Shown here piece by piece: positions 6,498 through 11,489 of a DNA stretch of 11,489 nt. The stretch spans positions 1 to 11,489 of the forward strand of contig DATKBL010000001.1 of assembly GCA_035513995.1 (NCBI GenBank). Reading direction: 5' to 3'. Made by a program: the position numbers and the translations under genes. The notes under the pieces were generated by a model. The model was given only the letters and a program-made list of their open reading frames with translations, was not told the DNA's origin and did no database searches. The stretch comes from DASUTW01 sp035513995. GTDB lineage: Bacteria > Actinomycetota > UBA4738 > CALAEC01. The stretch's first letter is position 1, and each line of letters begins with the position of its first letter.

Positions 6498-7126
6498 CGC
6501 TGACCTCCCGGAGGTGTGATCGCGTCTTCGGACAGGTCCACCGAGCTGCCGAACTCCACGACCTCTGTGGTGCCGATCTCCGTCTTCTGCGACGAGCTCA
6601 GCCACGGGTTCACGAAGCCGCTCACGTCCTCCAGCCGCGCGAGCCACAGGGCCACGGTGCGGTGATCGAACGCGTTCCCGGTGAAGGTGATCTGCCCCAC
6701 GAGCCCGGCCTCGCCCTCGGGCGTCTCGGGCGGGGCGACGCCCTCGGTGGCCACCGGCTCGGCCGTGACGGTCCCCTGGAGCGCGGTCAGCCACGCGGTC
6801 CCGGGGATCACGAGCGAGATGTCACGCAGGACCCCCGACCAGAGCACCTGGTTCTGAAGCAGCTCATCGAGCAGCCCGCGGGTGGCCAGGAGCTCGGCCT
6901 CGAGGTCCGCGAAGCGCTGCAGCTCGTTGATGTCCTGCTGGAGCTGGGCGTTCACTGCCTGCTGCTGCTCGAGCTCGTCCTCCACCGAGGAGAGCCGCAC
7001 CTGTTGCAGGAAGAAGAACCCACCCACCGCGGCGACGATCAGCAGGCCCACCACGCCCGCCGCGACCGTGCGACGCCGCTGGCGCTGGCGCTCGCGGATC
7101 TCGGAGGGAAGGAGGTTGATCCTCAT
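6494..7126 (-). CDS. pilN: Type IV pilus assembly protein PilN
   Basis: PilN links the cytoplasmic actin-like PilM to the periplasmic or extracytoplasmic part of the pilus machine. The 210-residue product starts MRINLLPSEIRER, which contains the INLLP peptide that PilM binds in characterised systems. A basic stretch (RQRQRRR) precedes a transmembrane helix at about 21-40. A Gln/Glu-rich coiled coil covers about 44-90 (VEDELEQQQAVNAQLQQ), followed by a ferredoxin-like domain containing GQITFTGNAFDHRTVALWLARLED, with the family-typical G-x-A pattern. The ATG at 7124-7126 overlaps the pilM stop (ATGA) and has AGGAGG at 7134-7139, seven bases upstream. It is also coupled by ATGA to pilO. Confidence 0.93.
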   Translation of the reverse strand: MRINLLPSEIRERQRQRRRTVAAGVVGLLIVAAVGGFFFLQQVRLSSVEDELEQQQAVNAQLQQDINELQRFADLEAELLATRGLLDELLQNQVLWSGVLRDISLVIPGTAWLTALQGTVTAEPVATEGVAPPETPEGEAGLVGQITFTGNAFDHRTVALWLARLEDVSGFVNPWLSSSQKTEIGTTEVVEFGSSVDLSEDAITPPGGQR

Positions 7127-8169
7127 CGTGGTTCCTCCTGGGGGAGGGCGAGGCCGATGGCCACCGCCAGCAGGGGCTCGGCCTCGTTCAGGTCCTGCGG
7201 GCTCAGGGCCACGCGGACGTCCACCTTGGCGAAGGGGTGCCCCGCCTCGGTGGCCACGCCCGTGCGCTGGCCCAGAAGATCGATGAATCCGGGCATCTTC
7301 GAGCCGCCGCCCGACGTCCGGATCCGGGAGACCTGTGCCCCCGGCATCTGGGCGCGGTAGAAGTCCAGCGACGAGCGGATCTCGTCGACGAGCGCCGTCA
7401 CGCGCTGCTCGAGCGTTCGTCGCGCATCGTCGGAGGCGGCGCCGCCCCGCTTGAAGGTCTCGGCGGTCTCGGTGTCCACGCCGAGCGACGTGGCCACCGA
7501 GGTGGTCACGTCGTTCGACCCGGAGGGGAGGATCCGCACGAAGCGCGGGACGCCGCGCTCGTGCACGCTGATGTTCGTCACGTCGGCGCCCACGTCCACG
7601 ACCGCCTCGCCGCCCGCGTCGGACTCCTCGAGCCCCAGGCCCTCGTACTCGCCGATCGAGCGCACCAAGGCGAACGGAACGAGGTCGACGCCCACCGCCT
7701 CGAGCTTGGCGCCGGTCACCACGGCGAGGTGCCGATCCACCATCTCGCGCTGCGCGGCGACGACCAGGAGACGCTGGACCTTCCGCCCCTCCTCCTCGAG
7801 CTCCTCGAGGACGTCGTAGTCGAGCACCGCCTCGTCCATGGGGATGGGGATGAGCTCCTGGACCTGGAACGGTAGCGACTGGCGCATCTCCTTCTCGGGA
7901 AGCGCCGGCAGGGTCACCTCGCGGACGACCACGCGCTGGTTCCCAACACCCAGGGACGCCTCGCGGCTCTTGAACCCTCCGCGCCGCCAGAGATCCCGGA
8001 CGGCTTCGGTCACCGCCTCCACGTCACGCACCTCGCCGTTCTCCACCGCGCCCGGCCCCAGAGGGACCTGCGCGATGCGCACGAGCGTCGGGGCCCCGCC
8101 GCCGACAGTCAGCTCGGCGGCTCGGACGCTCGTGGAACCGACATCGAGACCGATCCTGGTGCGCGCCAT
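7123..8169 (-). CDS. pilM: Type IV pilus assembly ATPase-fold protein PilM
   Basis: PilM is a cytoplasmic actin/FtsA-like protein that binds ATP and the N-terminus of PilN. The 348-residue length is normal. The phosphate-1 loop is GLDVGSTSVRAAEL (7-20). The PilM segment QSLPFQVQELIPIPMDEAVLDY is at 97-118, where QELIPIP is characteristic. The phosphate-2 loop is VVDVGADVTNISV (190-202), and the adenosine motif is TSGGGSKMPGFIDLL (285-299). The ATG at 8167-8169 overlaps the stop of the upstream helix-turn-helix gene by one base (TGATG), so the two are probably coupled; an AGGAGG-like stretch lies about ten bases upstream. It shares ATGA with pilN. Confidence 0.95.
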   Translation of the reverse strand: MARTRIGLDVGSTSVRAAELTVGGGAPTLVRIAQVPLGPGAVENGEVRDVEAVTEAVRDLWRRGGFKSREASLGVGNQRVVVREVTLPALPEKEMRQSLPFQVQELIPIPMDEAVLDYDVLEELEEEGRKVQRLLVVAAQREMVDRHLAVVTGAKLEAVGVDLVPFALVRSIGEYEGLGLEESDAGGEAVVDVGADVTNISVHERGVPRFVRILPSGSNDVTTSVATSLGVDTETAETFKRGGAASDDARRTLEQRVTALVDEIRSSLDFYRAQMPGAQVSRIRTSGGGSKMPGFIDLLGQRTGVATEAGHPFAKVDVRVALSPQDLNEAEPLLAVAIGLALPQEEPR

Positions 8170-8384
8170 CAGCCTTCGTCCTCCTCCACGCGGACCGCGC
8201 GATCGGAGAGGTACTTGTTCACGTCGGACTCTCGGATCCGGTAGTTCTTGCCCACGCGGATCGCGGGCAGCTGCCCCGCCTTGATCAGGCGGTACACCGT
8301 CATGTTGGAGACCCGCATCGTGGCCGCCACCTCGCCAACCGTGAGGAGACGGTCACCCACGAACGGGCGCCGCTTGGGCATCAT
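8169..8384 (-). CDS. Small helix-turn-helix DNA-binding protein (excisionase/MerR-like HTH_17), first gene of the pilMNO operon
   Basis: A 71-residue protein made almost entirely of one winged helix-turn-helix. LLTVGEVAATMRVSNMTVYRLIKAGQLPAIRVGKNYRI (residues 13-50) matches the excisionase-type DNA-binding domain, including the recognition helix with TVYRLI and the wing ending RESDVNKYL. The tail is acidic (VEEDEG). Small actinobacterial proteins with LLTVxEVAxxMRVSxMTVYR are common, and BldC is a related fold; specific orthology to BldC is not supported. Two consecutive ATGs (8382-8384 and 8379-8381) are possible starts; GGGGAGG at 8391-8397 is six bases from the first and nine from the second. 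The stop overlaps the pilM start (TGATG). Position suggests control of the pilus operon or its own promoter, but a nucleoid or phage-derived role cannot be excluded. Confidence 0.88.
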   Translation of the reverse strand: MMPKRRPFVGDRLLTVGEVAATMRVSNMTVYRLIKAGQLPAIRVGKNYRIRESDVNKYLSDRAVRVEEDEG

Positions 8385-8471
8385 TCACATCCTCCCCAGG
8401 TTGCCCAACATACTCAGCTGCCACATCCTCACCATGTTTAACTTCTCTCCCTTGTGCTTCGCCTGACCCAT
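8385..8471 (-). CDS. Candidate 28-residue leader ORF ending directly at the HTH gene start
   Basis: On the minus strand an ATG at 8469-8471 opens a 28-codon frame starting MGQAKHKGEKLNMVRMW. It ends in TGA at 8385-8387, immediately before the first ATG of the HTH gene and in the same frame. It would begin about 12 bases after the predicted transcription start. Nearly all third positions are G or C (23 of 27 by my count) although the region is only about 51% GC. Against it: the GGGAG before the ATG is only two bases away, and an open frame this short is not statistically rare. It could be a regulatory leader peptide, a missed small protein, or chance. Confidence 0.3.
   Translation of the reverse strand: MGQAKHKGEKLNMVRMWQLSMLGNLGRM
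8391..8397 (-). promoter_or_regulatory. Ribosome binding site of the HTH gene
   Basis: GGGGAGG on the minus strand, six bases before ATG 8382-8384 and nine before ATG 8379-8381. It is the strongest Shine-Dalgarno match in this intergenic region and supports the MMPKRR start of the HTH protein. It also lies inside the candidate leader ORF. Confidence 0.75.
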
Positions 8472-8545
8472 CTCTCCCGAAGGATGCGAACCTTAACAAC
8501 TGCCTCACCCCTTGTCAATCGGCAATGCGGCCGACAATCTTTAAC
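8437..8545 (-). repeat. Three same-orientation GTTAAR motifs around the pilus operon promoter
   Basis: On the minus strand GTTAAA (8437-8442), GTTAAG (8492-8497, overlapping the -10 box) and GTTAAA (8540-8545) all point the same way, 55 and 48 bases apart, near multiples of five helical turns. TTAA is scarce in such GC-rich DNA and I did not notice another elsewhere in the window. MerR/BldC-type HTH proteins can bind AT-rich direct repeats, so autoregulation by the adjacent HTH protein is an inference. Confidence 0.3.
8490..8518 (-). promoter_or_regulatory. Sigma-70-type promoter of the HTH-pilMNO operon
   Basis: On the minus strand a perfect -35 hexamer TTGACA (8513-8518) is followed by a 17-base spacer and TAAGGT (8490-8495), a TANNNT -10 box. 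The predicted transcription start is near 8483, giving an untranslated leader of about 100 bases before the HTH gene. The surrounding DNA is distinctly AT-rich relative to the window. This is the only close match to a full consensus promoter that I found here. Confidence 0.78.
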
Positions 8546-8564
8546 CCATGTCGAGTTACACCAC

Positions 8565-8594
8565 TGTCATTTACTGCGGTCCCGTGAAATGACA
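8565..8594. repeat. Inverted repeat TGTCATTT-N14-AAATGACA upstream of the pilus promoter
   Basis: Perfect 8-bp arms separated by 14 bases, centred near 8579.5. That is roughly 95 bases upstream of the predicted transcription start and 36 bases beyond the prepilin peptidase stop. As RNA the stem would be AU-rich and weak, with no U-tract following on the minus strand, so a dimeric activator or repressor site seems at least as likely as a terminator for the upstream gene. Confidence 0.45.
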
Positions 8595-8629
8595 AGGGTG
8601 TCGTTATGGGAGGGAAAGGGGCGAAAGGC

Positions 8630-9418
8630 TCAGGGGAGCAAGCCGACGTACCAGCTGGCGAGGCGGGGGGCCAGGAAGACCGCGAGCACGCCCCCCGCCG
8701 CCAGGAATGGTCCGAAGGGGATCTGCTGCTTCCTCCCGTACCCGAAGGCCGCCATCGCCACCAGCGCCCCCACCCCTCCCCCGACGATCCCCAGGAAGGC
8801 CGCCACGCCCACGTATTCGAGGCCCAGGGAGCCGAGGACCAGGCCGATCAGGGCCACCAGCTTCACGTCGCCCATCCCCATGCCCCCCGGGAGGGCCAGA
8901 GCGATCAGGAAGAGAGGCACAGCGTAGAGCACCATCCCCAGCAACCCGTCGAGGACGTCGAGGCCCTGGCCGGCGAGGTCCCCGACGAGGACGGCGAGCG
9001 CGAACGCGGGGATCGCGGTGTAGGTGATCCGGTTGGGCACGACCCGGTGCTCGGCGTCGATCACGGCAACCGCGAGCATCACGGCCATGAAGCACGCGGC
9101 CACGGCGGCCGCGTAGAGGGGCTCGAGGAACGCCGCGGCCACGAACAGCGCGGCGGTAGCGAGCTCGATCAGCGGGTAGGACGGCGAGATCCTCTCACCG
9201 CAGGTTCGGCAGCGTCCCCGCAGCAGGACCCAGCCGAGGACGGGGAGGTTGTCGCGCGCACGCAGCTCCGTTCCGCAGCGGGGGCACCTCGATCGGGGCC
9301 GGACGATCGACTCCCCCGCCGGCACCCGGTGGATCACCACGGTCAGGAACGAGCCCACCACAAGCCCGAACACCGCGAAGATCGCGGCGCGGACGGCAAG
9401 CGGCAGCGCGGTCTCCAT
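8630..9418 (-). CDS. pilD: Type IV prepilin peptidase / N-methyltransferase
   Basis: An integral membrane aspartic protease that removes the short leader of type IV prepilins and methylates the new N-terminus. The 262-residue product has the N-terminal methyltransferase-associated segment GLVVGSFLTVVIHRVP (18-33) and the zinc-binding pairs CPRCG (Cys45, Cys48) and CRTCG (Cys70, Cys73). About seven hydrophobic helices follow. The catalytic aspartates are Asp121 in AVIDAEHRVVPNRIT and Asp184 in GMGMGDVKLVALIG. The IPFGPFLAAGG segment near the C-terminus is also typical. Retention of all four cysteines suggests both peptidase and methyltransferase activities. The ATG at 9416-9418 has AGGGGA four bases upstream and GGGGAG ten bases upstream, partly inside a hairpin. 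It follows two genes whose products carry prepilin leaders, its likely substrates. Confidence 0.96.
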   Translation of the reverse strand: METALPLAVRAAIFAVFGLVVGSFLTVVIHRVPAGESIVRPRSRCPRCGTELRARDNLPVLGWVLLRGRCRTCGERISPSYPLIELATAALFVAAAFLEPLYAAAVAACFMAVMLAVAVIDAEHRVVPNRITYTAIPAFALAVLVGDLAGQGLDVLDGLLGMVLYAVPLFLIALALPGGMGMGDVKLVALIGLVLGSLGLEYVGVAAFLGIVGGGVGALVAMAAFGYGRKQQIPFGPFLAAGGVLAVFLAPRLASWYVGLLP

Positions 9419-9427
9419 CGGGTCCCC

Positions 9428-9445
9428 TCTCCCCTTCCGGGGAGA
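9428..9445 (-). promoter_or_regulatory. Intergenic hairpin overlapping the prepilin peptidase ribosome binding site
   Basis: On the minus strand TCTCCCC-GGAA-GGGGAGA is a perfect 7-bp stem with a GNRA-type GGAA tetraloop. It begins three bases past the stop codon of the PilX-like gene. Its 3' arm contains one of the two candidate Shine-Dalgarno sequences of pilD, so it could limit pilD translation or mark an RNA processing point. Confidence 0.45.
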
Positions 9446-9448
9446 AGC

Positions 9449-10837
9449 CTACGTGGTCTGGACCTCCCGGATGAAGGTGATGTCCTCGTCGAACCCGTCG
9501 GGGGCGAGCCCGGGCACGGGGATCAGCTCGAAGTACAGCGTGGCGTTCGAGTTGAAGTTCACGGTGCCTCCGAACATCTGCCCCTTCCCCACGAACGAGT
9601 TGGAGTTCATGTTGATGTTGCATGGCGTGTAGAAGAGCGCCGTCAGATCGTCGGCGATGTCCGAGTTCGAGTTGAAGGTGATGTCGCACGGGCTGACCTC
9701 GCCGAGGCCGAAGATCAGGTGGGCCTTGTGCGGCCCCCCCGTGTTCTCGATCCGCGCGTTGCTCTGCAGCGTGAGCGCACCGTTGCTGATCACCGCGATG
9801 TCATCTTGGACCATCCAGGTGCTGTTGGAGGGGAACTGAAGATCGCACGACGACGTGATGCGCACCGCGTGCTTCCCGCTGGTGATCCCCTGGAGGAACG
9901 TCCTGGCGCTGGTGCAGCTGGAGAAGCTGGTCACCGTGTAGCCCGCGTCGATCCAGTCCTGCGCGTCGTAGCTGTAGGTCGGGAACGAGCGCTGCGGCGG
10001 CGGATCCGACGGTGTGTTGGCGATCCTCAGCCCGTCGATCGCGGCCTGCCCCCCGCTGACGGTGATGCTGGTGGCGGCCTGCGCGTTCCCGTACACGTGT
10101 GCCTGCTGGGTCAGGGAAACGAACGAGGTCGAGGATATGACATTGCTCCGGACCACGGACTGATTCGTCAGAGAGACTGAGCCGTTCGCCCAGACGTCCT
10201 TCTTGATCTCCGCGTTCCCCTCCACGGTCGCCTTGCCCTGCGCGAAGACGCTGCCCTCGACCTGCACGTTGCTCGTGAGGATCACGTCACCGTTCGTGTA
10301 GATGTCGGCGTTGACCGCCCCCCCGCCGAACACGGTCACGTTCGAGTTGAACGTGGGGTCGCCGTCCGAGAAGATCGCCTGGTCCCCGAAGGGCTTGGGC
10401 GGCTTCGGGATCAAGTACACGAACGACTGCACCGTCCTCGTGGGATCCACCTGGCTCGTCGTCCCCTCGGACGTGATCAGAGCCGAGTCTGGGATCGTCT
10501 CGTCGGTCATCGGGCACGGGATCGGGTCACCGGCGGCGTCGAAATACTCCGCCGTGACGGTGAACTCGGCCGTCGGGGACCCCGTGAGCGCCTGGCTGAC
10601 CGAGCATTCGATCTCGCTCGGAGACACGTCCTGCAGGTGGGAGAAGTAGTAGTCCAGGCCGGCCTCGGCCGACCCGATCGACTCCACGCGCCGGCGGTCG
10701 CGGGCGCTCTGGTCGCTGTTGTGCACGGAGATCTGCACCGCCGTGATCCCCATGACCATCACGATGGATGAGATCATGACCGCGGTGAGCAGGGCCACGC
10801 CCCGTTCGTCCTTCGTCCTCGACATGAACCACTTCAT
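9449..10837 (-). CDS. PilX/GspK-like prepilin-type protein with a large NSN-repeat, beta-rich exported region
   Basis: A 462-residue protein. The N-terminus has a class III prepilin leader: basic residues, then ERG (11-13) with predicted cleavage after Gly13, followed by the hydrophobic helix VALLTAVMISSIVMVMGIT. Position +5 is Thr, not Glu; missing Glu5 is a known trait of GspK/PilX-type tip pilins. SAEAGLDYYFSHL (56-68) is the PilX_N pattern. From about 155 the sequence becomes repetitive and Asn/Ser/Gly/Val-rich, with FNSN at 163-166, 388-391 and 428-431, MNSN at 410-413 and several xSN variants, suggesting a beta-helix like bactofilin or DUF7305-type domains. Cys residues at 78, 108, 308, 331, 384 and 406 could form disulfides. 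AGGAGGAG lies just upstream of the ATG (10835-10837), and 17 bases separate it from the PilW-like gene. A minor tip pilin or adhesin role is inference. Confidence 0.8.
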   Translation of the reverse strand: MKWFMSRTKDERGVALLTAVMISSIVMVMGITAVQISVHNSDQSARDRRRVESIGSAEAGLDYYFSHLQDVSPSEIECSVSQALTGSPTAEFTVTAEYFDAAGDPIPCPMTDETIPDSALITSEGTTSQVDPTRTVQSFVYLIPKPPKPFGDQAIFSDGDPTFNSNVTVFGGGAVNADIYTNGDVILTSNVQVEGSVFAQGKATVEGNAEIKKDVWANGSVSLTNQSVVRSNVISSTSFVSLTQQAHVYGNAQAATSITVSGGQAAIDGLRIANTPSDPPPQRSFPTYSYDAQDWIDAGYTVTSFSSCTSARTFLQGITSGKHAVRITSSCDLQFPSNSTWMVQDDIAVISNGALTLQSNARIENTGGPHKAHLIFGLGEVSPCDITFNSNSDIADDLTALFYTPCNINMNSNSFVGKGQMFGGTVNFNSNATLYFELIPVPGLAPDGFDEDITFIREVQTT

Positions 10838-10854
10838 CTGTGTCTCCTCCTACG

Positions 10855-11478
10855 TCACGAGACCGGCAGGTCCGCACACACGTCCGAGGAGAACCCCAGG
10901 GACGTGTTGCGTCCGGTCAGCGAGGTCTGGATCCTGATGGTGGCGTCCGGGTCCTCTGCGAGGCTCCCGTTCACCGTCAGGTTGATCATCACCGTGCGGC
11001 CACCCTTGCTCGGCTCGGGGTCGAGCTGGAACGCTTCCTCCCCGACCGTCCGGTTCACGATCCCCTCGGCGACGATCCGCCAGGGGGTGACCAGCTCAGG
11101 CTCGTTCGGGGGCCAGTGCCGGCGCTTCAGCTGGTCGTCCTCGATGAGCCACTGCACGCACTGGAAAGCTGGGGTCCGGGTCGGGGCGTTGGCCTGCGTG
11201 TACACACGCAGGGTGTAGAAGGGATCCGCCTCGGTGGCCGGGTTGTACAGCACGTTCCCCGATCGGATCTCGCGGTCGAGCTGCTCGACCGCCAGCCGGG
11301 CCTGATCGTTGTTGTCGCTCCGACGCTGCTGCCGCACGAGGTTGGTCTGCAGCGAGATGACCACGGACAGGAAGGCCCCCGCCACCACCAGCATCACGGA
11401 GAGGGCGACCGCGAGCTCGGGGATCGAGGTCCCCGACTGCTCCCTGTGGAGCCGAGAGTAGCGCCGCCAGCCCATCAT
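10855..11478 (-). CDS. PilW/GspJ-like type IV prepilin (minor pilin)
   Basis: A 207-residue protein with a class III prepilin leader. The leader ends HREQSG, with predicted cleavage after Gly16, and is followed by TSIPELAVALSVMLVVAGAF, which has the conserved Glu at +5 (residue 21) and a hydrophobic alpha-helix to about residue 42. QARLAVEQLDREIRSG (59-74) is a segment common to PilW/GspJ-type minor pilins. Cys107 and Cys201 could close a C-terminal disulfide loop as in many pilins. Two ATGs (11476-11478, 11473-11475) are possible starts; no Shine-Dalgarno is visible in the 11 bases available, but an ATGA overlap with an apparent upstream stop suggests coupling. It should be cleaved by the prepilin peptidase two genes downstream and assembled with the PilX-like protein. 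Confidence 0.85.
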   Translation of the reverse strand: MMGWRRYSRLHREQSGTSIPELAVALSVMLVVAGAFLSVVISLQTNLVRQQRRSDNNDQARLAVEQLDREIRSGNVLYNPATEADPFYTLRVYTQANAPTRTPAFQCVQWLIEDDQLKRRHWPPNEPELVTPWRIVAEGIVNRTVGEEAFQLDPEPSKGGRTVMINLTVNGSLAEDPDATIRIQTSLTGRNTSLGFSSDVCADLPVS

Positions 11479-11489
11479 GCCGTCGGGGC
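11475..11489 (-). CDS. Possible last codons of an upstream gene
   Basis: Reading minus from the window edge gives GCC CCG ACG GCA TGA (Ala-Pro-Thr-Ala-stop), with the TGA overlapping the PilW-like start as ATGA. This would fit another prepilin-like gene (such as a PilV/GspI type) upstream in the operon, but only four codons are visible. Confidence 0.3.
   Translation of the reverse strand, partial: APTA

Noticed and set aside
8169..8384. HTH protein as phage excisionase, implying an integrated element
   Set aside because: No integrase, attachment-site repeat or other phage gene is visible, and the gene is coupled to pilM in a housekeeping context.
8169..8384. HTH protein named as BldC
   Set aside because: The fold is related, but many short actinobacterial HTH_17 proteins share it and the sequence does not match BldC closely as I recall it.
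8606..10180. Long plus-strand open frame of over 500 codons
   Set aside because: It is antisense to the prepilin peptidase and PilX-like genes, with Arg/His/Glu-rich shadow composition and no recognisable domain. Long antisense frames are normal in GC-rich DNA.
9540..10360. Recurrent GTTCGAGTTGAA-like DNA words as a CRISPR or intergenic repeat
   Set aside because: They lie in frame inside the PilX-like gene and encode the FNSN protein motif; spacing is irregular and there are no spacers.

Overview
The window is a high-GC bacterial chromosome segment. Its coding parts look close to 70% GC, and codon third positions are mostly G or C. Every convincing gene lies on the minus strand. The gene content and order (aroC-aroK-aroB-aroQ-M24 peptidase-efp-nusB, preceded by type IV pilus genes), the actinobacterial-style EF-P and AroQ sequences, the GTG starts and a TANNNT-N6-ATG leaderless-type start all suggest an Actinomycetota genome, probably a deep-branching lineage and not Streptomyces or Mycobacterium. 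That placement is inference; no rRNA or marker tree is available here.

Read in the direction of transcription (right to left), there are three blocks. Block 1 (11489-8630) is a pilin and processing cluster: the last codons of an upstream gene, a PilW/GspJ-like prepilin, a PilX/GspK-like prepilin with a large repetitive beta-rich passenger region, and the prepilin peptidase that should cleave both. Block 2 (8518-5280) begins with a near-textbook sigma-70 promoter (TTGACA-N17-TAAGGT) in a markedly AT-richer intergenic region (about 51% GC over 8401-8580). It encodes a small excisionase/MerR-type helix-turn-helix protein followed by pilM, pilN, pilO and a PilP-like protein, all overlapping or nearly touching, so the regulator-like gene leads the pilus assembly operon. 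Block 3 (5143-1) is the shikimate/translation operon: chorismate synthase, shikimate kinase, 3-dehydroquinate synthase, type II dehydroquinase, Xaa-Pro peptidase, EF-P and NusB (cut by the window edge). Its genes are chained by 4-bp GTGA overlaps.

Between blocks 2 and 3, 136 bp hold two GC-rich hairpins. One carries a C(UUCG)G tetraloop on the transcribed strand. A TATGCT box six bases before the aroC ATG suggests a leaderless restart of transcription.

No tRNA, rRNA, CRISPR array, insertion sequence or phage gene was seen. I found no defence or wholly novel enzymatic system. The parts most worth a second look are the regulatory region around 8390-8600 (promoter, candidate 28-residue leader ORF ending directly at the regulator's start codon, spaced GTTAAR repeats, an 8-bp dyad), the PilP-like protein in what is probably a single-membrane organism, and the NSN-repeat prepilin-like protein.
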